DNA of 64,000 bases from Lysinibacillus cavernae. Lineage in GTDB: Bacteria; Bacillota; Bacilli; Bacillales_A; Planococcaceae. Each line of letters opens with the position of its first letter. Position 1 is the first letter of the stretch. Location of the stretch: assembly GCF_009724685.1 (NCBI RefSeq), contig NZ_WMEF01000001.1:806001-870000 (forward strand), read 5' to 3'. Below the pieces are notes generated by a model, which was not told the DNA's origin, made no database searches, and saw nothing but the letters and a program-made list of their open reading frames with translations. The position numbers and the translations under genes are program-made. Shown here in pieces: positions 1-9,851 of the stretch.

Positions 1-31
1 TAAAAACACTAGATGTGAAAAACTGAGTATA

Positions 32-78
32 AGGCAGTTAGCATTCCCGTATCCATTTATGGGAAAGCTTTACTGCCT
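32..78 (+). other. Long imperfect hairpin upstream of hepS
   Basis: The arms begin AGGCAGT and end ACTGCCT, with inner GC and TTCCC/GGGAA pairing, giving a long stem with small mismatches. No T-run follows, so a classical terminator is unlikely. In B. subtilis mtrB lies just upstream of hepS; the hairpin may belong to the end of such a gene or to a leader, but that gene is outside the window. Confidence 0.4.
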
Positions 79-103
79 GTCCTATGAGGGAAGCAAAATA
101 TTT

Positions 104-132
104 TTATTCCGCATCGTTGCGTATGCTATAAT
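104..132 (+). promoter_or_regulatory. Probable SigA promoter with extended -10 for hepS
   Basis: TATAAT at 127-132 is preceded by TG one base upstream (TGCTATAAT), an extended -10. The -35 position (104-109, TTATTC) is weak, as is usual for extended -10 promoters. It lies about 70 bases upstream of the hepS start. Confidence 0.5.
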
Positions 133-200
133 GACTCAGTAAGCAAGCGTTAAGCCTTCGTTAGGGCTAACGTATCTGAAAGTGAAATGGAGTAAGGTCT

Positions 201-968
201 ATGAATGCAACATACATTCAAAATTCAATTGCACAGTTAAAAACAGAGATTTTCATGGATGTTCGTCATAGAACTTTGCAAAAATACACAGGTGTACCTG
301 TGCTAGATGAAAATCAATTGTTTTATTTGTTAATCCCGTTTTTGAATGGTGAAGAGTGGCAACAAGAGCAACAAGAGGCTGCAATTACTGTTGGCATTGT
401 GTACGCAGCTTTAGCGGCTCACGATCATATAAAAGAAGTAGATGCAACATCAAAAGAACAGCAGCTTACCGTTTTAGCTGGGGATTTTTATAGTGGTCGT
501 TACTATGAAATATTAGCGATGTCAGGGAATGTCGCATTGATAAAAAGTTTGTCAAAAGGTATTGTGTCGCGTTGTGAACATCAAATTAAAGTATATGAAG
601 ACGAACAACGATCAATCGAGCAATGGTATGCTTCGATGCGTAATATTGATGCAGGGTTAATTGCTCAATTTTTCGGTCTGTATTCTTTCAGTGAATATAT
701 TCCACTTATAGAAAAAAGCTTATTAATCTTGCGTTTAGAAAGAGAATGGGCTGCTCATCAGCGTGGACAAATGTCTTTAATAGGTAAGGCACTTGAAGAA
801 AGAATTAGACAAAATGGCGCAACATTTCATAGCGTCATCCAGGAAAAAATTGTGCATCTAAAAACAGAACTGTCACAGATGGTTGATCATGCATCCTTTT
901 TACAAAGTGACGTCAAACAAGCTTTACATGCACATGTAGAGGCTTCCATTGCTTCTACTAACGGATAA
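201..968 (+). CDS. hepS: Heptaprenyl diphosphate synthase component 1
   Basis: This is the small, non-catalytic subunit of the two-component heptaprenyl diphosphate synthase that makes the C35 side chain of menaquinone-7. The 255-residue length and helical, charged character fit the HepS family, which has no DDxxD motif. Identification rests partly on sequence resemblance and strongly on position, since menG and the catalytic hepT follow directly as in B. subtilis (hepS-menG-hepT). The ATG at 201 follows a GGAGTAAGG-like ribosome site. The gap to menG is only 15 bases, so the three genes are likely one transcript from the extended -10 promoter near 127. Confidence 0.85.
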   Translation: MNATYIQNSIAQLKTEIFMDVRHRTLQKYTGVPVLDENQLFYLLIPFLNGEEWQQEQQEAAITVGIVYAALAAHDHIKEVDATSKEQQLTVLAGDFYSGRYYEILAMSGNVALIKSLSKGIVSRCEHQIKVYEDEQRSIEQWYASMRNIDAGLIAQFFGLYSFSEYIPLIEKSLLILRLEREWAAHQRGQMSLIGKALEERIRQNGATFHSVIQEKIVHLKTELSQMVDHASFLQSDVKQALHAHVEASIASTNG

Positions 969-983
969 GAGAGGTTTTTCAAA

Positions 984-1688
984 ATGGCTAAAACGAAAGA
1001 AGAACACGTTCACGAAGTATTTGAGAGTATTTCGGAAAACTACGACAAAATGAATGGTGTAATTAGTTTCCAGATGCATGTAGGCTGGCGTAACGATACG
1101 ATGAAGCACATGGCTGTAAAACCTGGATCAAAAGCACTGGATGTATGCTGTGGTACAGCAGACTGGTCTATCGCATTGGCAGAGGCAGTTGGTGAAAGTG
1201 GAGAAGTAAAAGGGCTCGACTTTAGTCAAAACATGCTGAAGGTTGGTGAACAAAAGGTACAGTCATATCCACAAATTGAATTAATTCATGGAAATGCCAT
1301 GGAATTACCATTTCCAGATGATACGTTTGATTATGTGACAATTGGCTTTGGTCTTCGCAATGTACCTGATTATTTACAAGTCTTGAAGGAAATGCATCGT
1401 GTCGTAAAACCAGGTGGTATGGTTGTATGTTTAGAAACATCACAATCTGAAATTCCTGGTTACCGTCAACTGTTCCGTTTTTATTTTAAATTTATAATGC
1501 CGATATTTGGTAAAATATTTGCGAAAAGCTATAAGGAGTATTCTTGGCTACAAGAATCTGCGAATGATTTCCCAGGTATGAAGAAGTTAGCGGCAATGTA
1601 TGAGCAGGCAGGATTAGAAAAAGTAACGTACAAAGCATACAGTGGCGGTGCTGCGGCAATGCATATGGGCTTTAAAAAGATACGTTAA
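984..1688 (+). CDS. menG: Demethylmenaquinone methyltransferase
   Basis: Class I SAM-dependent methyltransferase that carries out the final ring methylation of menaquinone (MenG/UbiE family). The SAM-binding motif LDVCCGTAD is at residues 52-60, and the family motif GLRNVPD followed by a KPGG turn lies in the middle. The 234-residue length is normal. A GAGAGG ribosome site precedes the ATG at 984. It sits between the two subunits of heptaprenyl diphosphate synthase, an arrangement typical of Bacillales, so the product acts on the quinone whose tail its neighbours make. Confidence 0.95.
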   Translation: MAKTKEEHVHEVFESISENYDKMNGVISFQMHVGWRNDTMKHMAVKPGSKALDVCCGTADWSIALAEAVGESGEVKGLDFSQNMLKVGEQKVQSYPQIELIHGNAMELPFPDDTFDYVTIGFGLRNVPDYLQVLKEMHRVVKPGGMVVCLETSQSEIPGYRQLFRFYFKFIMPIFGKIFAKSYKEYSWLQESANDFPGMKKLAAMYEQAGLEKVTYKAYSGGAAAMHMGFKKIR

Positions 1689-1707
1689 TGGGGGAAGGTT
1701 TTCACAC

Positions 1708-2682
1708 GTGGAAAAGATGAAGCTAAAACTACTCTATTCCGATTTGAAATCAGATATCGATATCATTGAACGAGAGTTAGAAAAAGCGGTGGACTCGTCT
1801 TCATATTTGATCAACGATGCTTCTCTCCATTTATTACAAGCTGGTGGCAAACGGATACGACCAATTTTTGTGTTACTAGGTGCGAAATTTGGCGATTATG
1901 ACATTGAGAAGATGAAGGACGTAGCAGTGCCTTTAGAACTCATTCATATGGCATCACTTGTGCATGATGATGTCATTGATGATTCCAATATGCGAAGAGG
2001 ACGCCCAACTGTCAAATCACAATGGAATAACAGAGTAGCAATGTACACGGGCGATTTTATTTTTGCACGTGCGCTTGAATATATTACAAAGCTAGAAGAC
2101 CCACTAGTTCATCAAATTTTAGCACGTACCATGGTAGAGATTTGTAACGGTGAAGTCATTCAAATTGAAGATAAATTTAGATTAGATCAAGGCTTAAAAG
2201 ATTATTTTAGAAGAATTAAACGTAAAACAGCATTACTTATTTCCTCTAGCTGTGAGTTAGGGGCTGTCGCGGCAGGTGTTGATCCTAAAACAGTGCGACA
2301 TTTAAAGCGCTTCGGCTACTTTGTGGGCATGAGCTTCCAAATTATCGATGATGTTTTAGATATTATGGCAACAGATAAGGAGTTAGGTAAGCCAGCAGGT
2401 AGTGATTTATTGCAGGGCAATATTACCTTGCCGATTTTATTGTTGAAGGATGATCCGGAAATGCAGCCTTACTTAGTAAAAGTATTTGCAGGTACGTTAA
2501 CAGAACCGGAACGACAAAATATGTTGCAATATGTGCGTAAATCACATGCAATTGAGCAAGCTAATCGTATGAGTGATAAATATTTGAAAAAAGCCTTACA
2601 GGAAATTGACGCTTTACCAAAACATCCCGTTAAGAAAAAGTTACGCGATGTCGCATTGTTCATGGGTAAGCGTAAATTCTAG
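1708..2682 (+). CDS. hepT: Heptaprenyl diphosphate synthase component 2 (catalytic)
   Basis: Trans-isoprenyl diphosphate synthase that extends farnesyl diphosphate to heptaprenyl diphosphate together with HepS. Both aspartate-rich motifs are visible: DDVID at residues 87-91 and DDVLD at 214-218, plus GGKRIRP near the N-terminus. An in-frame ATG at 1642 lies inside menG; I chose GTG 1708 because a GGGGGAAGG ribosome site ends nine bases before it and the family begins near EKMKLK. ATG 1717 is an alternative. About 324 residues, normal for the family. It is the third gene of the hepS-menG-hepT unit. Confidence 0.93.
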   Translation: MEKMKLKLLYSDLKSDIDIIERELEKAVDSSSYLINDASLHLLQAGGKRIRPIFVLLGAKFGDYDIEKMKDVAVPLELIHMASLVHDDVIDDSNMRRGRPTVKSQWNNRVAMYTGDFIFARALEYITKLEDPLVHQILARTMVEICNGEVIQIEDKFRLDQGLKDYFRRIKRKTALLISSSCELGAVAAGVDPKTVRHLKRFGYFVGMSFQIIDDVLDIMATDKELGKPAGSDLLQGNITLPILLLKDDPEMQPYLVKVFAGTLTEPERQNMLQYVRKSHAIEQANRMSDKYLKKALQEIDALPKHPVKKKLRDVALFMGKRKF

Positions 2683-2768
2683 CTTTTTGTTGTACAAAGG
2701 CGCATTTTTTGTTAATATTTATCGGTAGGTGTAAAACCTGTTAGATGAATTTAAGGAGTGTTTTAAAC

Positions 2769-3185
2769 ATGGCAATTGAACAAACTTTTTTAATGGTTAA
2801 GCCTGACGGCGTTGAACGTCAAGTAATTGGAGACATCGTTGATCGTTTCGAACGTCGCGGTTTTGTAATGAAAGGTGCTAAATTAATGGTAATTCCTACA
2901 GAATTAGCAGAAAAGCACTACGCTGAACATGCTGAGCGTCCATTCTTTGGTGAATTAGTTGATTTCATCACTTCTGGTCCTGTATTCGCTATGGTATGGG
3001 AAGGCGAGAACGTAATCAAGCTTGCTCGTACAATGATGGGTGCAACTAAACCTGAAGAATCTAACCCAGGTACAATCCGTGGTGACTACGCAACAACTGT
3101 TTCTCACAACATCATCCACGGTTCTGACTCTCTTGCTTCTGCAGAGCGCGAAATCGGTTTATTCTTCGGTGAAGATTTAGTTTAA
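2769..3185 (+). CDS. ndk: Nucleoside diphosphate kinase
   Basis: Transfers gamma-phosphate between nucleoside triphosphates and diphosphates through a phosphohistidine. The catalytic histidine is His117 in NIIHGSDS, and the N-terminus ERTF-like FLMVKPDGV is typical. The start was set at ATG 2769 (MAIEQTF), since AAGGAGTG lies ten bases upstream; the in-frame codon at 2745 lies ahead of that site. 138 residues, slightly short of the usual 140-150 but complete at both ends. A strong intrinsic terminator follows. Confidence 0.96.
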   Translation: MAIEQTFLMVKPDGVERQVIGDIVDRFERRGFVMKGAKLMVIPTELAEKHYAEHAERPFFGELVDFITSGPVFAMVWEGENVIKLARTMMGATKPEESNPGTIRGDYATTVSHNIIHGSDSLASAEREIGLFFGEDLV

Positions 3186-3201
3186 TTTGCGAATAGATTA
3201 G

Positions 3202-3234
3202 GCAATCTCAATTCAGTTGGGATTGCTTTTTTTA
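3202..3234 (+). terminator. Intrinsic terminator after ndk
   Basis: A ten-base stem GCAATCTCAA / TTGGGATTGC with one G-T pair and a short loop, followed by seven T residues. Confidence 0.85.
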
Positions 3235-3441
3235 TTGCCTAAAAAACGTGAAGCTTAGCAAGGGAAGATCTAATAGATGCCATAGCGATATATACAAACT
3301 ATTTCTAGATACATATAGAATTGTTAAAAACTGCTTACTCATGTACAATAAATGATATAATATTCTGATAATTAAGTTAGGAATATATTATTAGACTTGT
3401 CAATAAAATGTGAAGGATGAAGAAGAAAAGGGGTTATGGAC

Positions 3442-4590
3442 ATGAGAGAAGTAGTGATTGTTGCAGCTGTGCGAACTGCTGTGGGGCGAAGTAAGGGCGC
3501 TTTAAGTCAAGTTCGAGCAGATGATTTAGCAGCTGAAGTGTTACAGGAGGTTGTAAGACGGGCAGGTATCGGTAAGGAACAAGTGGATGATGTCATTTTG
3601 GGCTGTGTTAGCCAAACAGCTGAACAGGGTGCAAATATTGCGCGGACATCTTTATTAATGGCTGGTTTTCCAGAGAGTGTGCCAGGGGTAACCATTGATC
3701 GTCAATGTGGTTCTAGCCAACAAGCCGTACATTTCGCAGCACAGGCAATTTTAGCGGGTGATATGGATGTTGTGATTGCTGGTGGTGTGGAAAGTATGTC
3801 AAGGGTACCGATGGGGTCAAACATGCAAAATGCACACGCTAGTAAACGGTTACAGGACAATTATAATATTATTCACCAAGGATTATCAGCGGAGAAAATC
3901 GCAACAAAATGGTCTCTATCAAAAGAGCAGCTAAATAATTATGCTTACGGTAGCCATCAACGAGCATTAACTGCCATTGAAAAAGGTTATTTCAAAGATG
4001 AAATACTACCGATTCAAGTTACACAAGAGGATAGTTCTGTTACAACGTTTGCTGTTGATGAGGGCCCTCGTGTAGAAACAACTGTAGATATATTAAATGG
4101 ATTAAAAACCGTTTTTCAAGAGGATGGTGTAATTACTGCTGGCAATGCGAGTCAGATGAGTGATGGGGCATCAGCTGTAGTTGTGATGGCTTTAGATAAG
4201 GCCCAAGAACTTGGCATTCAACCACTCGCGAAAATTGTGACAAGAGTGGTCGTTGGTTCTGATCCAACATACATGTTAACAGGGCCAATCGAAGCTACTA
4301 GAAAGGCGTTAGAACGGTCAGGCCTCAGCATAGATGATATTGATACGTATGAGATAAATGAAGCCTTCGCACCAGTACCAATTGTATGGCTCCATGAAAT
4401 TGGGGGAGACCCAGAGAAGCTCAATCCAGATGGAGGAGCGATTGCACTTGGACATCCATTAGGTGCTACTGGCACAAAATTGTTAACGACAATGCTTTAT
4501 CGTATGGAGCGAGAGAATTATCGTTACGGCTTGCTGGCTATCTGTGAGGGAATGGGAATGGCCAATGCTACAATTATCGAAAAAATGTAA
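3442..4590 (+). CDS. Acetyl-CoA acyltransferase (thiolase)
   Basis: Thiolase of the degradative type, cleaving 3-ketoacyl-CoA with CoA to release acetyl-CoA. The nucleophilic cysteine is in DRQCGSSQQ (residue 89), the GHPLGATG motif is near the C-terminus, and the second catalytic cysteine is in ICEGMGMAN. That last motif resembles sterol/side-chain and fatty-acid thiolases more than the GGGMG of FadA. ATG 3442 is preferred over 3436, which sits only two bases after AAAAGGGG. It is followed 15 bases later by an SDR dehydrogenase and then an acyl-CoA ligase, so the three likely work together in fatty-acid breakdown. This trio is not at this place in B. subtilis. Confidence 0.9.
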   Translation: MREVVIVAAVRTAVGRSKGALSQVRADDLAAEVLQEVVRRAGIGKEQVDDVILGCVSQTAEQGANIARTSLLMAGFPESVPGVTIDRQCGSSQQAVHFAAQAILAGDMDVVIAGGVESMSRVPMGSNMQNAHASKRLQDNYNIIHQGLSAEKIATKWSLSKEQLNNYAYGSHQRALTAIEKGYFKDEILPIQVTQEDSSVTTFAVDEGPRVETTVDILNGLKTVFQEDGVITAGNASQMSDGASAVVVMALDKAQELGIQPLAKIVTRVVVGSDPTYMLTGPIEATRKALERSGLSIDDIDTYEINEAFAPVPIVWLHEIGGDPEKLNPDGGAIALGHPLGATGTKLLTTMLYRMERENYRYGLLAICEGMGMANATIIEKM

Positions 4591-4605
4591 GAGGGGGTAT
4601 GTTAG

Positions 4606-5373
4606 TTGAAAAATCATGAAGTGGTAGCGGTAGTAACAGGTGGTGCATCGGGTTTAGGGGAGGCAACTGTACGAAAACTTGTTGAACAAGGTGGCAAAGC
4701 AATTATTTTTGATGTAAATGATGAACGTGGCCAAGCTCTTGTGGAGGAATTAGGGGAAAATGTTCTCTATGCACGAGTGGATGTCACAAAGGAAGAGGAT
4801 GTGGCAACGGGTCTTGAGCAAGTCATTGCAGCTTTTGGTAAGGTCAATGTTGCAGTGAACTGTGCTGGCATTGCTGATGCAAGTAAAGTGATTTCTAAGA
4901 GGGGTGTACATGCCTTAGCATTATTTGAAAAAGTGATTACTGTTAATTTAATTGGTACATTCAATGTCATCCGTCTTACTGCTGAGAAAATGGAGCGTAA
5001 TGAGCCAAATGAGGATGGACAGCGTGGCGTCATTATTAATACTGCGTCAGTAGCTGCATTTGATGGGCAAATTGGACAAGCTGCATATAGTGCATCAAAG
5101 GGCGGTGTAGCGGCGATGACGTTGCCAATTGCGCGAGAGCTTGCGGAGATAGGTGTCCGTGTGATGACCATTGCCCCAGGATTAATTGAAACACCGATGT
5201 TTGCTTCGTTACCTGAGCCTGCAAGAACAGCCCTTGCTCAAATGACACCATTCCCTAAGCGACTTGGCAAACCTTCGGAATATGCCCTTTTGGTTGAAAG
5301 CATTATCCACAATGGTTTGTTAAATGGAGAGGTCATTCGCCTAGACGGGGCCATCCGCATGCAGCCCAAGTAA
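4606..5373 (+). CDS. SDR-family 3-hydroxyacyl-CoA dehydrogenase
   Basis: Short-chain dehydrogenase with TGGASGLG at residues 11-18 (NAD-binding), Ser148, and the YSASK catalytic motif with Tyr161 and Lys165. The overall sequence resembles type-2 3-hydroxyacyl-CoA dehydrogenases (HSD17B10-like), which suits a beta-oxidation step just before the adjacent thiolase. The start is TTG at 4606, supported by GAGGGGGT ending seven bases upstream; no other in-frame start fits the N-terminal beta strand. 255 residues. Substrate chain length cannot be read from sequence. Confidence 0.85.
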   Translation: MKNHEVVAVVTGGASGLGEATVRKLVEQGGKAIIFDVNDERGQALVEELGENVLYARVDVTKEEDVATGLEQVIAAFGKVNVAVNCAGIADASKVISKRGVHALALFEKVITVNLIGTFNVIRLTAEKMERNEPNEDGQRGVIINTASVAAFDGQIGQAAYSASKGGVAAMTLPIARELAEIGVRVMTIAPGLIETPMFASLPEPARTALAQMTPFPKRLGKPSEYALLVESIIHNGLLNGEVIRLDGAIRMQPK

Positions 5374-5457
5374 GAATAAAGTTTAATTTTGAAGTGGATT
5401 CTAGTAACTGTCAGTCTTGGACGTTTCAAAAATTCGTTTATGAAGGGAAGCGGTATA

Positions 5458-7083
5458 ATGCATATGATGGATACGCCTTTATTATTAACAAGTTTTTTGA
5501 ATCGCGCAGAACGATTTTTTCATTCAAAGAAAATTTATTCACGAACAAGTGCTACAACTATTCACGAATTTACGTATAAAGAATATGTCAAACGGACTCG
5601 TCAATTAGCTGATGCTCTTACAAAGCTAGGAATGAAGCGTGGCATGAAAATAGGTACGTTTGCTTGGAACCACCATCGCCATTTGGAAGCCTATTTTGCT
5701 GTACCGTGTGCAGGGGCAGTTCTGCATATGATTAATATTCGATTAGCGCCGGAGCATATTGCCTATGTTATCAATCATGCAGAAGATGAAATATTATTAA
5801 TTGATGACAATCTAGTGCCTCTTATTGCGCCAATTGTGTCACAGCTTAAAACGGTCAAGCACTTTATTATTATGGGAGATGCTGTTGCAGTAGAATCTAT
5901 TCCCATTCCGAATGCTCTTTCCTATGAAGCGTTACTAGCAGAAGCCAATGACCAATTCACGTTCCCAGAAGATTTAGATGAAAATACACCTGCTGGGATG
6001 TGCTATACAAGTGCAACGACAGGTATGCCTAAGGGTGTTGTTTATACACATCGCAGTATTGTACTACACAGTTTAACGGCTGGTCTTGCTGATAGTATTG
6101 CTATTTGTGAGTCGGATGTGGTGTTACCTGTTGTACCCATGTTCCATGCCAATGCATGGGGATTACCTTTTGCTGGTGTGGCATTTGGTTCTACACAGGT
6201 GTTACCAGGACCGATGTTTACACCACAACTTTTGCTTGAGTTATTTGAAGTATATCAAGTAACGTTGACGGCAGGGGTGCCTACGATATGGTTGGGTGTT
6301 CTACAGGAACAGCGTCAAAACCCTCGCGACTTATCGTCCATGCGATTAATTGTTTGTGGGGGGTCTGCTTCACCAATTGGTCTTATTCGAGGCTTTGAAC
6401 AAGAACTAAATATTCCTTATATGACAGGCTATGGTATGACAGAGACATCACCGTTAGTGAGTCTTTCCACATATTTAACACATATGACAGACTACACAGC
6501 TGATGAAAAGATGCATGTTCGCATTACACAAGGGATGACCATGCCTCTAATTGAAACACGTGTTGTCAATGAACATGGTGAAGTGCCATGGGATGGCAAA
6601 ACGATGGGAGAACTCACAATTAAAGGTCCGTGGATTGCTAATGAATACTATCATGATGAACGCACAGGAGAGTCCTTTAAAGACGGCTGGCTCTATACAG
6701 GGGATATAGCGGTGATGACATCAGATGGCTATATAAAAATCACTGATCGTACAAAGGATTTAATTAAGAGTGGCGGTGAGTGGATTTCTTCTGTAGAGCT
6801 TGAGAATGCTTTGATGTCCCATCCAAAAGTATTTGAAGCTGCTGTTATTGCCATTCCACATGAAAAATGGATGGAGCGACCGTTAGCCTGTGTAGTAGCG
6901 AAGCCTGAATATAAGGAAACGATTACTAAAGCAGAGCTACTAGAGAGTTTACAGACACAATTTCATAAAACATGGATTCCAGATGACATTGTGTTCATAG
7001 AAGAAGTACCGAAAACATCGGTAGGTAAATTTTTAAAGGCTAAATTACGAGAAGATTTAAAAGAGTATCGCGTAAAAGTTTAG
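5458..7083 (+). CDS. Acyl-CoA synthetase (AMP-forming fatty acid-CoA ligase)
   Basis: ANL-superfamily ligase that activates a fatty acid to its CoA ester through an acyl-adenylate. Visible motifs are YTSATTGMPKG (A3 P-loop), YGMTETSP (A5), LYTGDIAV with DRTKDLIKSGGEW (A7-A8), and the C-terminal lysine motif KTSVGKFLK. The reading frame opens earlier at 5389, but ATG 5458 with GAAGGGA nine bases upstream matches the family start (ATG 5467 is also possible). About 541 residues. It closes the thiolase-SDR-ligase unit and is followed by a terminator. Confidence 0.9.
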   Translation: MHMMDTPLLLTSFLNRAERFFHSKKIYSRTSATTIHEFTYKEYVKRTRQLADALTKLGMKRGMKIGTFAWNHHRHLEAYFAVPCAGAVLHMINIRLAPEHIAYVINHAEDEILLIDDNLVPLIAPIVSQLKTVKHFIIMGDAVAVESIPIPNALSYEALLAEANDQFTFPEDLDENTPAGMCYTSATTGMPKGVVYTHRSIVLHSLTAGLADSIAICESDVVLPVVPMFHANAWGLPFAGVAFGSTQVLPGPMFTPQLLLELFEVYQVTLTAGVPTIWLGVLQEQRQNPRDLSSMRLIVCGGSASPIGLIRGFEQELNIPYMTGYGMTETSPLVSLSTYLTHMTDYTADEKMHVRITQGMTMPLIETRVVNEHGEVPWDGKTMGELTIKGPWIANEYYHDERTGESFKDGWLYTGDIAVMTSDGYIKITDRTKDLIKSGGEWISSVELENALMSHPKVFEAAVIAIPHEKWMERPLACVVAKPEYKETITKAELLESLQTQFHKTWIPDDIVFIEEVPKTSVGKFLKAKLREDLKEYRVKV

Positions 7084-7095
7084 AGATAACGATAG

Positions 7096-7130
7096 AATGA
7101 GGGTGGTGGAAAACTACCTTCATTTTTATT
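7096..7130 (+). terminator. Intrinsic terminator after the acyl-CoA ligase
   Basis: A twelve-base stem AATGAGGGTGGT / ACTACCTTCATT containing G-T pairs, with a GGAAA loop and a following T-rich tract. Confidence 0.7.
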
Positions 7131-7208
7131 TGAAATAAATTCCTGAAAAGTGAAACTATTTTTGCGATTTTACCGTATAATCGTTAATAACGAAAGGATG
7201 TGGACGGA

Positions 7209-7439
7209 TTGTCAATTGCCATTGTTGCGATTATTGGGGGCGTCATTATTTCATTAGCAGGGATTTTTACGGACGCTCGGACAAGACAACAAAAAATTAA
7301 ACTGAAAGCTATCGAGAAAGAAGTGGAATTAGAGAAGCTTAGATTGGAAACCTATACGATAGAAACAGAAAAAATGCGTCTGGAATTAGAACAGTCGAAA
7401 GTGCTCCTATTAGAAGAAAAACAAAACTCAAGCAAGTAG
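7209..7439 (+). CDS. Small membrane-anchored coiled-coil protein, unknown function
   Basis: A protein of about 76 residues with one N-terminal hydrophobic segment (LSIAIVAIIGGVIISLAGIF) and a cytoplasmic tail rich in K, E and L in heptad-like spacing (KAIEKEVELEKLRLE and onward), which suggests a single-pass membrane protein with a coiled coil. I do not recognise a family. TTG 7209 is the likely start, with AAAGGATG six to eight bases upstream; GTG 7200 is too close to that site. A TATAAT sits about 25 bases upstream. It lies alone between the fatty-acid trio and cheR. Confidence 0.65.
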   Translation: MSIAIVAIIGGVIISLAGIFTDARTRQQKIKLKAIEKEVELEKLRLETYTIETEKMRLELEQSKVLLLEEKQNSSK

Positions 7440-7490
7440 ATGGGTATACATGAGAAAGACTATTTCAGGATTGGCACTTTTCCGCTATAA

Positions 7491-8297
<807 letters not shown>

Positions 8298-8666
8298 TAA
8301 TATGGATGAAAAGCTTTGTACAAGTGACCAGAACAGTCATGTACATATAGTAGGCCAGGTATTAGACATAGATATTTCGTACGCTTTTCGCTTATCCTAA
8401 GCAAAGGCGTATTTTTTATCTTGATTCAGCACATGTTGTTTACCGAAAGAGAAAACGTCAGATCTTGAAGACTCTTCCTCTATAATGGGAAACACTTCAT
8501 TTGAGTAATCTAACAAGTTCTTTAATAATGTCGTTCAGAATATTCGCATTTAGGGGTATAGAAATGGCAGGTACTTAAAAGACATTTGTAAAAGGACTGT
8601 TTTTTTAAAGAATATATGTTATAGTGAAAAATACATACTTTAGCGAGTTGAAGGGAGAAAGCGTTT
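8298..8666. repeat. Gene-free stretch with a degenerate dispersed-repeat copy
   Basis: No supportable gene lies here. From about 8415 to 8500 the sequence runs TATCTTGATTCAGC, then TACCGAAAGAGAAAACGTCA, then TCTTCCTCTATAA. This follows the same order of blocks as the better copy at 26236-26310 and is a weathered member of the family described in the findings. A TATAGT near 8620 may be the -10 element for aroC. Confidence 0.45.
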
Positions 8667-9848
8667 ATGCGTTACTTAACAGCAGGTGAGTCACACGGAC
8701 CCCAATTAACGACAATTATTGAGGGCTTACCGTCACTCTTACCCATAACAGCAGAAAGCATTAATCACGATTTAAAACGACGTCAAGGAGGTCATGGACG
8801 TGGGCGCCGTATGCAAATCGAAACAGATACGGTTGAGATTGTCGCTGGTGTTCGTCATGGACAGACACTAGGGTCACCTGTCGCACTCGTTGTAACAAAC
8901 GATGACTGGAAGCACTGGACTAAAATTATGGGTGCTGAGCCTTTGGATGAGAATGTCAATCCTGAGGATATCAAACGTCAAATTTCACGACCTCGACCAG
9001 GTCATGCCGATTTAGTAGGAGGCATGAAATATGGTCATCGAGATTTACGAAATGTATTGGAACGTTCTTCTGCGCGTGAAACAACTGTACGTGTAGCAGT
9101 CGGCTCTGTGGCGAAGGCTTTGCTAAATGAATTAGGCATTTCTATTGTCGCCCATGTTACCGAGATCGTGGGAATTAAGGCAGATACGTCCTTAATAGAA
9201 GGCAGAACAACGGAAGAAATTCGTGCTATTGTTGAAGCTGATCCATGTTATTGTGTAGATCCAGTGGCTTCAGCCAAAATGGTTGAGGCTATTGACGAGG
9301 CGAAAAAAGCTGGTGATTCTATTGGTGGTGTAGTAGAAGTCATTGTAGAAGGTATGCCAGCAGGTGTAGGCTCCTATGTACATTATGATCGTAAGCTTGA
9401 TGCGAAACTAGCCGCTGCCATGCTATCCATTAATGCATTTAAAGGCGTAGAATTTGGACTTGGCTTTGAAATGGCACGTCGTAAAGGCTCTGAAGTGCAT
9501 GATGAGATTATTTGGTCTGAAGAAGAAGGCTATACGCGTGCGACGAATCGACTTGGTGGCTTAGAAGGTGGTATGTCTACTGGAATGCCAATCGTTGTGC
9601 GTGGTGTGATGAAGCCAATTCCAACATTATATAAACCATTACAAAGTGTGGATATCGAAACAAAAGAGCCATTTAAAGCGAGCGTAGAGCGCTCTGATAG
9701 CTGTGCTGTACCAGCTGCATCTGTAGTTGCTGAGCATGTTATTGCCTGGGAAATAGCCAATGCTATTTTGGAGCAATTCCATAGTGATCAACTACCTCAA
9801 TTAAAAGCTCAAATTGACGAGCATCGTCAATATACAAAGGGGTTCTGA
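8667..9848 (+). CDS. aroC: Chorismate synthase
   Basis: Converts 5-enolpyruvylshikimate-3-phosphate to chorismate using reduced FMN. The family signatures are obvious: GESHGP at the N-terminus, [34 protein letters not shown] in the centre and a C-terminal RSDSCAVPA. 393 residues, near the usual 390. GAAGGGAG precedes ATG 8667. It opens an aromatic-biosynthesis operon in which aroB follows after three bases. The B. subtilis locus uses the older name aroF. Confidence 0.97.
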   Translation: MRYLTAGESHGPQLTTIIEGLPSLLPITAESINHDLKRRQGGHGRGRRMQIETDTVEIVAGVRHGQTLGSPVALVVTNDDWKHWTKIMGAEPLDENVNPEDIKRQISRPRPGHADLVGGMKYGHRDLRNVLERSSARETTVRVAVGSVAKALLNELGISIVAHVTEIVGIKADTSLIEGRTTEEIRAIVEADPCYCVDPVASAKMVEAIDEAKKAGDSIGGVVEVIVEGMPAGVGSYVHYDRKLDAKLAAAMLSINAFKGVEFGLGFEMARRKGSEVHDEIIWSEEEGYTRATNRLGGLEGGMSTGMPIVVRGVMKPIPTLYKPLQSVDIETKEPFKASVERSDSCAVPAASVVAEHVIAWEIANAILEQFHSDQLPQLKAQIDEHRQYTKGF

Positions 9849-9851
9849 TTT

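Noticed and set aside
1..200. Tail of an upstream gene (possible mtrB) before hepS
   Set aside because: Although the window begins with TAA and context suggests mtrB, too little sequence is present to support a coding call.
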